A stretch of DNA of 64,000 bases from Pseudomonas mendocina (GTDB lineage: Bacteria > Pseudomonadota > Gammaproteobacteria > Pseudomonadales > Pseudomonadaceae): positions 2,728,001 to 2,792,000 of the forward strand of contig NZ_LR134290.1 of NCBI RefSeq assembly GCF_900636545.1, written 5' to 3'. The notes under the pieces were generated by a model that saw only the letters and a program-made list of their open reading frames with translations, ran no database searches and was not told the origin of the DNA. Shown in pieces: positions 18,457 through 25,974 of this stretch (within the stretch, counting starts at the first letter, position 1; each line of letters begins with the position of its first letter). Made by a program: the position numbers and the translations under genes.

Positions 18457-19587
18457 TCATAGCCAATTTAGGTAAAACTGTTCCAGCGCTGTGGCGAGGT
18501 CTGGCCGGCCGGCCTGTAAATCGCACCAATGCTCGGCATGCTGCTGCAGCGCCGGCCACGCGTTTTGCAGTTCAAGCCAGGCCTCCTCCATTCCCTCCCC
18601 TGCATTCCAGGCGCGCCACAAGGCGGCATGCACGGCCGACGCTTCTACTGGTAACTCATCGCCATAGAGCGCCAGAAAAGCTTCCAGCTTGTTCCAGTGC
18701 GCCCCCTCTTCCTGCGGATAGATATGCCAGAGCAATGGCCGCCCGGCCCATTGTGCGCGAATGAAAGAGTCCTCGCCGCGTACTGCATTGAGATCACAAC
18801 ACCACAGCAGGCAGTCATAGTCGTCCTGCGCGACGAAAGGCAGGACGTGAATTTGCAGGTTGCCACGGCGACGCTGATCACCGGGCTCCAGCAGGGCCTC
18901 ACCGAGCCAGGCTTGCAGGTCGCCGATGACCTTACCTTGCGGCACCAGTAATTGGGTCAACTGCGTATCGGCCGCCAGAACATCGAGCCAGCCCGCCAGC
19001 CCCGCATTTTCATAGGCAAACAACGAAATCAGGCGCGTGCCTGTTTCACGCACCACTCCAAGCGATAGCAAAAAGGCTTCTTGCGCCGGCACGTCAGCCT
19101 GAAAGGCACGTCTTCGCGTCAGTAGATCAGCCTCACGCAGCAGACCGCCCGTACCCTCCACGAACCCCGGAAAGAAGAAGAACTTCTGCAAACCCCCAGG
19201 CTGCGGCGATGGCAGGCCATGGCAGCCTGCGACCCAATCCTCGGCGCTGAGATACTCCAGGTTCAGCCACAAACGGCGGCTGCCGCTGGCGGCCATCGCC
19301 TTTATATAAGACGGTGGCAACTGGCAGGCAAAGGCCTCGATCACCACTTCGGCTGGCTCGACCTGGGGGAAAGGTTCACACCACTGACGCACCTCGACGC
19401 CAGACCATAGCTGACTTTCGACACTGGCATTTGCGTCAGGACACAAGCGCACGAATGCCCCCAGGTCATCGACCCAAAGGCACAGCGCATGCCCCCGCTC
19501 AGCCACAAGTTGTCGGGCCAGTCGCCAGGTCACGCCGATATCACCGTAGTTGTCCACCACGCTGCAGAAGATGTCCCACCTGGCCAC
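18457..19587 (-). CDS. earP: EF-P arginine rhamnosyltransferase EarP
   Basis: A 376-residue GT-B-fold enzyme (formerly DUF2331) that transfers rhamnose from dTDP-rhamnose to Arg32 of EF-P. The N-terminal [13 protein letters not shown] stretch carries the two conserved aspartates (here Asp12 and Asp16), and the donor site [14 protein letters not shown] lies in the C-terminal half. It is transcribed just ahead of efp with a 46-base gap, as in other Arg32-type species. Length is normal. Confidence 0.95.
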
Positions 19588-19632
19588 ACTGCACCCCTTC
19601 AGAAAATGATCGCCATTCTAACCGGCGTGCAA

Positions 19633-19657
19633 GAAAAAGCCCGCCAGAGGCGGGCCA
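19633..19657 (-). terminator. Terminator of the small gene at 19695
   Basis: On the minus strand GCCCGCC TCT GGCGGGC followed by TTTTTC; lies downstream of the small gene at 19695 and upstream of earP. Confidence 0.75.
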
Positions 19658-19694
19658 AGGGGAGCGCTGGAGCAAGCGCGGGTAAAGCGATCAA

Positions 19695-19895
19695 TCAAGC
19701 CAGTAGTGAGTCGCTATCACGGTGACTACTCAATAACCAGACAGCCTGGCAAGCCAGCGCCGCCTCACGAGAAGCGAACGGACCAGCCTTGGGTTGACCA
19801 TCGACTAGCAACAGCCAGCAGGCCATTCGACCATCGGCCCTCAGCTCGGCTGGAATGGCGCTGCCTACAAGGGAAACCACATCGATACGGGGCAT
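19695..19895 (-). CDS. Small hypothetical protein
   Basis: A 66-residue protein, possibly real. GGAGG lies 5 bases before the ATG at 19895, codon use is normal, and an intrinsic terminator follows. The sequence (beginning MPRIDVVSLVG, with ACWLLLVDGQPKAGPFASREAALA) reads like a small host protein with an F-x-S-R-E-A-A-L-A-C helix. No family recognised. Confidence 0.5.
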   Translation of the reverse strand: MPRIDVVSLVGSAIPAELRADGRMACWLLLVDGQPKAGPFASREAALACQAVWLLSSHRDSDSLLA

Positions 19896-20078
19896 CACGA
19901 CCTCCAAACAAACTCAATCTCTGTTGGGATCAACTGTAGGCCGCCGCCTCGCCAGACAGAAATCAGTGGTTTCGATAGTGACCATGGATACTGCCAATGA
20001 CGCCCCATTGGAGTCAGCACTAACCAGTACGCGACCCCAGTGGACTGGACAAAAGAGAGAAATAAAGGCCAGAAAACG

Positions 20079-20116
20079 AAAGCCCCGAGAACCTTTCAGT
20101 TCTCGGGGCTTTGTTT
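20079..20116 (-). terminator. Displaced terminator of tRNA-Ser
   Basis: Perfect 12-base stem AGCCCCGAGAAC / GTTCTCGGGGCT with T-runs on both sides. It lies just beyond the left copy of the tRNA-Ser 3' end (20121-20150) and in the minus orientation would be the original terminator of tRNA-Ser before the prophage separated them by 12.5 kb. Confidence 0.75.
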
Positions 20117-20120
20117 ATTA

Positions 20121-20150
20121 CGAAAGTGGCGGTGAAGAAGAGATTCGAAC
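20121..20150. repeat. Left attachment site copy of the prophage
   Basis: Thirty bases identical to 32607-32636, the 3' end of tRNA-Ser (T-arm side, acceptor and CCA) plus six bases. The rest of the tRNA is absent here, so this is the displaced half left by site-specific integration. Confidence 0.92.
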
Positions 20151-20244
20151 CCGTTTCGACAGCGTGTCATTTCATGCCAAACCCGCTCAATACGGGCTTT
20201 GCGCTACCCTCGACGGCTCGTTTCGTCGCTATTCGGCTCTATGA

Positions 20245-20264
20245 TTTCGACACTTTTTCGACAC
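20245..20264 (+). repeat. TTCGACA repeat near left att, possible integrase arm site
   Basis: TTTCGACACTTTTTCGACAC, a 20-base sequence with two TTCGACAC units, differs by one base from 32524-32543 at the other end in the same orientation. Could be integrase or excisionase arm-binding sites, or a relic of another integrase 3' end. Confidence 0.45.
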
Positions 20265-20282
20265 TATAAAAAGCTAAGAAAC

Positions 20283-22205
20283 CTAAAAATCCAGAATACT
20301 ATCTAGATTTTTTTCTGCTTGCTTCAGCCTTGCAAGCGCCTCAATTGCAGCCTTACATTTATCCTCACAAATCATGACTCCAGTAGTCATTAGCCCCCTC
20401 CTGAGAACGCCCTCAACTTGGGGGTTACTCTTCAAATTCGAAATAATTTCATCTTGAGGATGGTGCCACTGCCCCAGTGGCAAAATAGACGCTAGATACT
20501 TTGCAGCTTCGCGCTCAGCTGTGCGAGACTTAGAGAGCGCCTCCGCTCCCAGCTCCGAAAATGCATTCCGTGCCAAATAATCCTCCGTGATTTTCTGTCC
20601 CAAACAAACAACATAATCAACATCATTAATTGAGGTGTATGAGTAATGCGTCCCAGTAAAACCAACGCTATCCGGAATCGTCACCATATGTCTATCGCCT
20701 ACAACATGCGAGACAGCCTCTAAAGGCCAGCACGAAATCGCCCACTCCGAAATAAAATCAAGATTGTCCCACAAGACATCACCAGACCCCCTTAATGAAA
20801 CATAAGTTAAGTACTTCTGAGCTAGTGGCACCGTTATTTTCTCAAGATACAACTGAGGGAAAAGCTCGTAAATATACTCAATAGAGTCCCTGAACTGCTC
20901 GACCAGTTTGCTAGATATCAAACGATCAAGCAGCTGAGGTCGAGTGGAAATGAATTCTGCCGCAAAATATTCCGCCAAACTTCGGTGCATAAACTTGATG
21001 CCACTACCAACAGTGGTAAGCAAGGGCACAGCCAACAGCAGGTCATCTATAAACGCCTTCGAAGAAACATCGGGCGATGCAGACAGCGCCTTAGCTTCAT
21101 TCACTAACTCAATCAATGCTTCGCGCGTCCCTTCGGAGCCAGAGGATCTAACGATATAATAATATGAAAAAACAGTTAGTAATTTTCTAAAATCATCAAT
21201 ATCTAACCGCGACTCTTTATCCCTAACATATCCCGCCTTCGTGAGATCATGCCCTTTAAAAAGAGCCTCAAATACCTCACTATAAAAAATAGTGATCTTA
21301 TCAGCAATTGCCCCATTAAACCCATAAGTTCGGTACAAAAGCCCAACCAAAAGCGGGGTTTCAAGAAATCTGGGCGGAACCTTATCTATTTCATTTATTA
21401 GATCAACCCCAATGGTTCTCAATGAATATTTATCATACCTTTCAAGAATTGAAAGGACTTGCTTTCTATTTAGCCTATTTAAACGATAAATTACTGCACC
21501 ACCAATGCTGGGAAGAGATTCCCGGGGCCTCGAAGTAACAACCAGCGGCGTCTTTCTTTTCTTTTCATTTAATGCTTTTATTTCTTTAGCTAACTTATCC
21601 CTAGCACCTGACGAAACCTCATCAAAGCCATCGAGAACAATGAAAAGATACCCCCCAACAATAAGCTTTTTAAGCAGTTCCCGACTAAAAACCGAATCAA
21701 GCTCGTCAAACATATCAGCAATACATTCAAACAGGCTTCGCGACCCATCATATTCAGAGAGATCATATAATACCGGAATTCTATCAGAATCTTTCAAGAC
21801 ATGAAGACATAGGGATTTCACGTAAGTTGACTTCCCCATCCCGGCCTCGTCAACTATCAGATAAGATGCTCCATCCGCAGCTATATCTAACTGAGCAAGA
21901 GCGCCTGCCCCGCTTCTCCCCCATTCTGCACTGCGCTCGCTTAAAGTAATTGGCTCATAAATAACTGCAAGCTCAATCTTTTCCTGAGGAAATACTATTG
22001 TAGAAACGAAAGAAATTTTAGCCGTGATCCTTGTCAAATAATTCTCTAGGAGCACAGATAATTTTTTTTCCTCAAGGTGCTTTGCCAAATCTTTTTCAAT
22101 GGCCCACTGCTTGATTCGTTCAATTTTTGGCCCTAGCAGAGCACTCACAACAGTCCCCACAGGCTGTAATGCGGTACGCGCCGCAGCTACCTCACCTACC
22201 ACCAC
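20283..22205 (-). CDS. NACHT-domain NTPase, candidate anti-phage protein
   Basis: A 640-residue STAND-type protein. The NACHT core has Walker A DEAGMGKST (residues 119-127) and Walker B YLFIVLDGFDEV (186-197), followed by the helical/winged region (about 200-400, with VVTSRPRE as sensor). The N-terminal 90 residues look helical and match no effector I can name; the C-terminal 200 residues contain no LRR, TPR or WD repeats. Bacterial NACHT proteins of this size protect against phage. Start GTG at 22205 follows GGGGAGG. AT-rich compared with host genes, last in the leftward cargo arm. Function in defence is inference from the family. Confidence 0.85.
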   Translation of the reverse strand: MVVGEVAAARTALQPVGTVVSALLGPKIERIKQWAIEKDLAKHLEEKKLSVLLENYLTRITAKISFVSTIVFPQEKIELAVIYEPITLSERSAEWGRSGAGALAQLDIAADGASYLIVDEAGMGKSTYVKSLCLHVLKDSDRIPVLYDLSEYDGSRSLFECIADMFDELDSVFSRELLKKLIVGGYLFIVLDGFDEVSSGARDKLAKEIKALNEKKRKTPLVVTSRPRESLPSIGGAVIYRLNRLNRKQVLSILERYDKYSLRTIGVDLINEIDKVPPRFLETPLLVGLLYRTYGFNGAIADKITIFYSEVFEALFKGHDLTKAGYVRDKESRLDIDDFRKLLTVFSYYYIVRSSGSEGTREALIELVNEAKALSASPDVSSKAFIDDLLLAVPLLTTVGSGIKFMHRSLAEYFAAEFISTRPQLLDRLISSKLVEQFRDSIEYIYELFPQLYLEKITVPLAQKYLTYVSLRGSGDVLWDNLDFISEWAISCWPLEAVSHVVGDRHMVTIPDSVGFTGTHYSYTSINDVDYVVCLGQKITEDYLARNAFSELGAEALSKSRTAEREAAKYLASILPLGQWHHPQDEIISNLKSNPQVEGVLRRGLMTTGVMICEDKCKAAIEALARLKQAEKNLDSILDF

Positions 22206-22310
22206 AAAACCTCCCCAAACTTATAAAAAAATATCTTTCAAAAGATATTTATTATCACGTCACTCGATTTCCACACGACAGACCGCAAACTAAGATATGC
22301 AACGCCAGTT

Positions 22311-22514
22311 TCAGAGCGCGCACAACTCCTCACGAAGCACCATAAGCCCTTGCGGCGCTTCTATACCAACCTTAACCTGAGAGCGCTTCATCGACGTCAC
22401 CTTTATCTCTATACCAGTCGTGACTAGTGTTTTCACAATAGAGTCGAGGTCAGCATTAGGCTCAAGAAAAATATAGATTTTTTCGCCAGCTCGACGAGTA
22501 ATTACCAGAGACAT
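22311..22514 (-). CDS. CsrA/RsmA-like RNA-binding protein, prophage-borne
   Basis: A 67-residue member of the CsrA family: the N-terminal strand MSLVITRRAGEKIYI corresponds to MLILTRRVGE of CsrA, and the end VKVGIEAPQGLMVLREEL to the conserved VRIGINAP ... HREE part, including the RNA-contacting arginine. It has a slightly longer loop between strands than chromosomal CsrA. CsrA homodimers bind GGA motifs in mRNA leaders. Start supported by AAGGAAGG. A phage copy could re-route host translation or control phage genes; this is inference. Confidence 0.88.
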   Translation of the reverse strand: MSLVITRRAGEKIYIFLEPNADLDSIVKTLVTTGIEIKVTSMKRSQVKVGIEAPQGLMVLREELCAL

Positions 22515-22579
22515 GCGGCACCTTCCTTGTGTTTGTCGACTTTTAGACTAGCTCAATCTTTTTTTAGTGCAAGAATCGC

Positions 22580-23350
22580 TTATCCCATCGGATTAAAGCT
22601 ACTCGCCGCAGAGCAATAGCGCGTCTTCATGCGATCACTGCTTGTCTTGCGGTCACTGTCATAGCGGGCACGCCAGGTTTTGCACTCTTCGTGGAAGTGC
22701 TGTTTGGCGGCCTTGCGGCATTCGCGGTAGTCGATTGATCCGCGCCGGTGATTGGCGCAAACGCTGGTGCCGTCGATGTAGTTGTTCACCGATAGCCATT
22801 CCGCCAGGTAGTTAGTGCCGCCATTCCAACTCTTGATCCACTTGGATGTGTGCTCGCGGTTTACCTGCCTAGTTTGGCGCTGCTGCGTCTGCTGGGGTGC
22901 CTGCGCTATTTGGTGGGTTGCGGGCGGTGTGTAGGTGCTGGCCGGCTGCTTAGGCGTGTAGTTCTTGTCGCTGAATGCATTCCTAGAACTGGCAATCGCC
23001 CTCTCCATGTCTTTATCCGTCCACTGGATCGATGCATGCGGCTGAGGCTGATTAACCGGCTCATATGCAACCTGCTGTGCGGGTGGATCGATGGGAATGG
23101 ATGGCAGCCTTGTAGGCTCTTCCGGCTCGCTAAAGTGCTGTGGCGCCGATTGCTGGCTGAACAGGGGTTTGCCGTCTACGTGAATCGCCTGCTTGAGCTG
23201 ATCCACATTGATCACGATTGGCTTGGCAAACAACGCGATCACGCCCCAGGTAATCGCGGAACCCACGCCCAGGATGGCCACCATTCGCCATGGCCCGGCA
23301 TTTTTCTTGCTGCGTAGGTAGTCTGGTGCGTCATCCCAGTCGGACTTCAT
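22580..23350 (-). CDS. Membrane-anchored hypothetical prophage protein
   Basis: A 256-residue protein with a short cytoplasmic N-terminus, one membrane helix (about residues 22-42, MVAILGVGSAITWGVIALFA), a Pro/Gln-rich middle (about 60-160) and a folded C-terminal part with four cysteines (SVCANHRRGSIDYRECRKAAK ... HEECKTW ... RYCSAAS), presumably outside the membrane and disulfide-bonded. Start at 23350 follows CGGAGG. No family recognised. It sits between the CsrA-like gene and the AT-rich pair. Host exclusion or envelope modification are possible guesses only. Confidence 0.75.
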   Translation of the reverse strand: MKSDWDDAPDYLRSKKNAGPWRMVAILGVGSAITWGVIALFAKPIVINVDQLKQAIHVDGKPLFSQQSAPQHFSEPEEPTRLPSIPIDPPAQQVAYEPVNQPQPHASIQWTDKDMERAIASSRNAFSDKNYTPKQPASTYTPPATHQIAQAPQQTQQRQTRQVNREHTSKWIKSWNGGTNYLAEWLSVNNYIDGTSVCANHRRGSIDYRECRKAAKQHFHEECKTWRARYDSDRKTSSDRMKTRYCSAASSFNPMG

Positions 23351-23393
23351 TTAGCCTCCGTGCTTTTAACTGCGCTACAAAATCAAAAATCAA

Positions 23394-23765
23394 CTAGCCA
23401 ATAAGATCATCATTGATAATATCATCTAAAACAGCATCAATATCATACAACTTACCCTTCAAAATCATGAAGAGCTCAGCAACCGACTCCCTGGCTTCTC
23501 TTGATCTTAAATCGTTGTCCCCATATGCAACCGTAGGATAAGTAGAAAAATCCTGAATACTAGCCGCCTGAGCAGAGCTCATTGCCTCAGGATAATAGTA
23601 CACCCAATAATCACCATCCTCCCTCAAATAAATCGACCATATATATTTTTCCTTATAGCAGAAAAAATACTCCTCCCCATTACGAGTATTATGCCCTTCA
23701 ACAACATTAGCCAAGAGCCCCGCATTGGCAATCATCGAATTAATTGCCTGAACAATCTTACTCAC
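23394..23765 (-). CDS. Acidic hypothetical protein, second gene of an overlapping pair
   Basis: A 123-residue strongly acidic protein without membrane segment or signal peptide; aromatic-rich centre (KYIWSIYLREDGDYWVYYYPEA) and acidic C-terminus (DIDAVLDDIIND). The start overlaps the stop of the upstream gene (ATGA), so the two are co-translated. AT-rich relative to host genes and to the phage structural genes. No family recognised; an immunity/antitoxin-like or effector partner of the membrane protein is conceivable. Confidence 0.7.
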   Translation of the reverse strand: MSKIVQAINSMIANAGLLANVVEGHNTRNGEEYFFCYKEKYIWSIYLREDGDYWVYYYPEAMSSAQAASIQDFSTYPTVAYGDNDLRSREARESVAELFMILKGKLYDIDAVLDDIINDDLIG

Positions 23766-24202
23766 CTTTTACCTCCATCCATCACAATAGCATTATCAGC
23801 AACGTTCAGGTGTCTAATACGCTCTCTTATCTCGCTGACCAGACTTCTTTTCCTAGGTTCTGTTAGGCGCTGCTTTTCTGAGACCGCAGCCTCCAGTTTT
23901 ACAACAAGATCAGAAAATCGCTCATTCAGCCTTTCATTGCCGTTAATCTGACCTATCATTTCATGAAAAATTATGATGACCTTTTCATACCCCTCTTCGC
24001 CATTCACATTATAATCATTTAATCTCTCAAGCTTTTCTTTTAACTCAGCCAAAGTCACTTGATGACTGTAGTTTATCAGTACTGAAAGCGCATTTGAAAT
24101 TGCCGCCCCCTTGGCGACAAACAAATAAACAGCAATACCTGAAGCGGCTATAGTTGCAATATCAGCCGAAACTTCTAAAAATGTCACTATCTCGCTTAGC
24201 AT
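23762..24202 (-). CDS. Small membrane protein with helical C-terminal domain, first gene of pair
   Basis: A 146-residue protein with an N-terminal hydrophobic helix (about residues 12-31, ADIATIAASGIAVYLFVAK) followed by a long, charged, probably coiled helical domain (LAELKEKLERLNDYN, LVVKLEAAVSEKQRL). Precedes and overlaps the acidic gene by 4 bases. RBS GGGAGGGAGG just upstream. Composition is AT-rich. No family recognised; the layout of one membrane helix plus soluble domain with a coupled small partner is common in phage exclusion and toxin systems. Confidence 0.7.
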   Translation of the reverse strand: MLSEIVTFLEVSADIATIAASGIAVYLFVAKGAAISNALSVLINYSHQVTLAELKEKLERLNDYNVNGEEGYEKVIIIFHEMIGQINGNERLNERFSDLVVKLEAAVSEKQRLTEPRKRSLVSEIRERIRHLNVADNAIVMDGGKR

Positions 24203-24288
24203 TCCTCCCTCCCTTATAAACTAGCATCACTGCTTTTCCTCTCTCCCCTTGCGCTCGTACCAACGCCTAGTCACTTCCGTTGTAATCG

Positions 24289-24558
24289 CTATCCCGCGTT
24301 TTGATTGGGCAAGTTTGAATTGGCCTGATCGTATTCGGGGCTTGTCTGCCCTGCTTCCGGCGCAACCTGGCCGCTCGCGATCCATAGCGCATAGCTAGGA
24401 AAAAGCTTCACCAGCACCTCAACCTCTTCGGTACTGATGCGAGCCTTCCGGTGGCGCAGGTTCTTCCACCTGCTCCAAGTGATATCAGATTGCCTTACCA
24501 GCTCGTCAAGCCCAGCCTTATAAATCAAGGCTATAGCCCTATCCTGAATTGATTCCAT
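24289..24558 (-). CDS. Repressor-like DNA-binding protein of the prophage
   Basis: An 89-residue protein. Residues about 5-60 read as a helix-turn-helix (AIALIYKAGLDELVRQSDITWSRWKNLRHRKARISTEEVEVLVKLFP), with a polar tail. Divergent from the excisionase-like gene; the gap between them carries AGTTCA/TGAACT half-sites. This matches the position of the lysogeny repressor in Pf-type inoviruses. Probably binds these half-sites and keeps the rightward operon off. Confidence 0.7.
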   Translation of the reverse strand: MESIQDRAIALIYKAGLDELVRQSDITWSRWKNLRHRKARISTEEVEVLVKLFPSYALWIASGQVAPEAGQTSPEYDQANSNLPNQNAG

Positions 24559-24576
24559 ATTGTTCTATAAAATCAT

Positions 24577-24630
24577 CAGTTCAATATTTGAACTCCAAAT
24601 CTGAACTGATAGACTCCATCATGAGTTCAA
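24577..24630. promoter_or_regulatory. Operator region between repressor and excisionase-like genes
   Basis: A perfect inverted repeat GTTCAA-TAT-TTGAAC at 24579-24593 and two further half-sites, TGAACT at 24602-24607 and AGTTCA at 24624-24629. The AT-rich divergent interval is where the phage's switch promoters should lie. Predicted binding site for the repressor-like protein. Confidence 0.6.
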
Positions 24631-24688
24631 TAATTACACCGTAGATTTGCCCCTCGGTGTTACTGAAACGAATAGTGACGGAACGAGC

Positions 24689-24904
24689 ATGGAACTGGAA
24701 GAGCTGGAACCTTCGAAGCTGATAGGCCCGCAACAGGACGTGGAAACCGTCGAGTCCTGGGCCGACCGAAACGGCCTGACCTACGGCACTGCGCGTGCCT
24801 GGGCAATGAAAGGCGTTCTCCCCACCGTAAAGCTAGGCAAGCGCCGCATGGTCAATAGCGCCCTGCTCCGCTCCTGGCTGCTGGAACAGGAGTGGACGGC
24901 ATGA
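24689..24904 (+). CDS. Excisionase/Cro-like HTH protein
   Basis: A 71-residue protein with a MerR/Xis-type winged HTH: SWADRNGLTYGTARAWAMKGVLPTVKLGKRRMV. This is the usual first gene of the rightward Pf-type operon (excision and replication control). The ATG at 24689 is preferred over a TTG 14 codons upstream. Opposite the repressor-like gene and across the operator region. Confidence 0.75.
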   Translation: MELEELEPSKLIGPQQDVETVESWADRNGLTYGTARAWAMKGVLPTVKLGKRRMVNSALLRSWLLEQEWTA

Positions 24905-24943
24905 TCCGCCAAACCTCCGGCCTCCCAGGTGAGGGCATGACTT

Positions 24944-25234
24944 ATGAACCTCTCCCGCTACCTGCACCAACCGCACCCCGAGGGCTGCGACTGCTCTGTG
25001 TGCTGGTCCCGACGCGAAACGGCTCGCCGCGCAGTCTGCCCGTCCACACCCTGCACCGAGTGCCGCCCCGTGTCGGTCCTAAAGGTCGATGGACGCTGGA
25101 AGCTGACGCCTGCCTTCATCTGCGCGAAACACACCCCAAGCAACCGACCGCCCAGGTATTGGCACGTTGTGCTCGACACCGGCAAACCAACGCCCTTCGT
25201 GCCGCTACGCGAGCCGTTCGAGCTGGTGGGGTGA
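24944..25234 (+). CDS. Small cysteine-rich prophage protein
   Basis: A 96-residue protein with cysteines grouped as CDCSVC, CPSTPC-x2-C and one later Cys (FICAKH), suggesting a metal-binding site. No family recognised. Conserved small Cys-rich proteins are common between xis and ssb in Pseudomonas inoviruses. Another frame in the same stretch is also open, so the choice rests on start position and the cysteine pattern. Confidence 0.55.
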   Translation: MNLSRYLHQPHPEGCDCSVCWSRRETARRAVCPSTPCTECRPVSVLKVDGRWKLTPAFICAKHTPSNRPPRYWHVVLDTGKPTPFVPLREPFELVG

Positions 25235-25238
25235 GCGC

Positions 25239-25412
25239 ATGAGCAACCCAGCCAAGGAAGAAATCATTCGTGCTATTCGAGTCCTTGCCCTCAGCAAGCA
25301 ATTCACCGTTGAGCAACGCATTGGCTTTCTTGAGGACATCGAATTTGAAGCTCAGGACAACCGAGAGGGACTTGAGGGTTCTCTTGATAATGAAGAGGCA
25401 GGCCATCAATGA
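25239..25412 (+). CDS. Small hypothetical prophage protein
   Basis: A 57-residue soluble protein (MSNPAKEEIIRAIRVLAL...) predicted helical, acidic at the C-terminus. Start at 25239 follows GGTGGGG; its stop overlaps the next start (ATGA). No family recognised. Confidence 0.6.
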   Translation: MSNPAKEEIIRAIRVLALSKQFTVEQRIGFLEDIEFEAQDNREGLEGSLDNEEAGHQ

Positions 25413-25720
25413 CCGTCTCATTCCGTACAGGTCGCTATCTGGTCGCCCTGCTCTGGCACGCATTTCCCTATCTGTGCATCGGGTTTGCTGTCGGTTCGAT
25501 CTTCTCGACGCTGCAAGTCGTCAAGGTGGTGGAATCGGTAGACGACTACTTCTATCAGGCAATGGCCAAGGTCGTTCACCAGTGCGCCCCCAGCGATCCG
25601 GCCAACGCCGCCGCTGCTGAACAGGTCAAGGGCCGCGCTCCCGGCTCGTCGGATCACGCTTCACCGATCCGGCGAACGGAAGCACGGGCGGAGCGCACCC
25701 TTGAACACCCACCACCCTAA
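25409..25720 (+). CDS. Small membrane protein of the prophage
   Basis: A 103-residue protein with one N-terminal membrane helix (about residues 11-31, LVALLWHAFPYLCIGFAVGSIF) and a hydrophilic tail. Overlaps the preceding gene by 4 bases. No family recognised. Confidence 0.6.
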   Translation: MTVSFRTGRYLVALLWHAFPYLCIGFAVGSIFSTLQVVKVVESVDDYFYQAMAKVVHQCAPSDPANAAAAEQVKGRAPGSSDHASPIRRTEARAERTLEHPPP

Positions 25721-25741
25721 ATAGCCTCCGCTCGTGAGTGT

Positions 25742-25905
25742 GGGGCAGCTCCACCGCCCCGCGCTCCCGAGCCCTCGGCGGCAAGAGTGGGATGACAAGG
25801 GCAAAGCCCTTGGTGTTGAACAACTAACCCGCTGCACCAGCGGCGCTAACTGAAAACCTCGGCAAGTCGAGAACCCCACCCGGGCAAAAACGAGAAGTTT
25901 GCCCG
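25742..25905. promoter_or_regulatory. Hairpin-rich intergenic region, candidate ssDNA signal
   Basis: Gene-free stretch of about 250 bases before the ssDNA-binding candidate with three hairpins: GGGGC/GCCCC at about 25742-25760, CAAGGGC/GCCCTTG at 25796-25812, CGGGCAAA/TTTGCCCG at 25881-25905. In filamentous phages such structures serve as packaging signal or complementary-strand origin; assignment is inference. Confidence 0.4.
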
Positions 25906-25974
25906 TGTGGACCCGCTCGGCCTGCTGAAAGGCAAACCCGCGCAATAAGGCGCAACTAAGCGAGGAAACACAAC

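Noticed and set aside
24892..25242. A 116-codon frame overlapping the small Cys-rich prophage gene
   Set aside because: Gives a Pro/Arg-rich sequence typical of a shifted frame; the alternative frame has paired cysteines and its own ATG.
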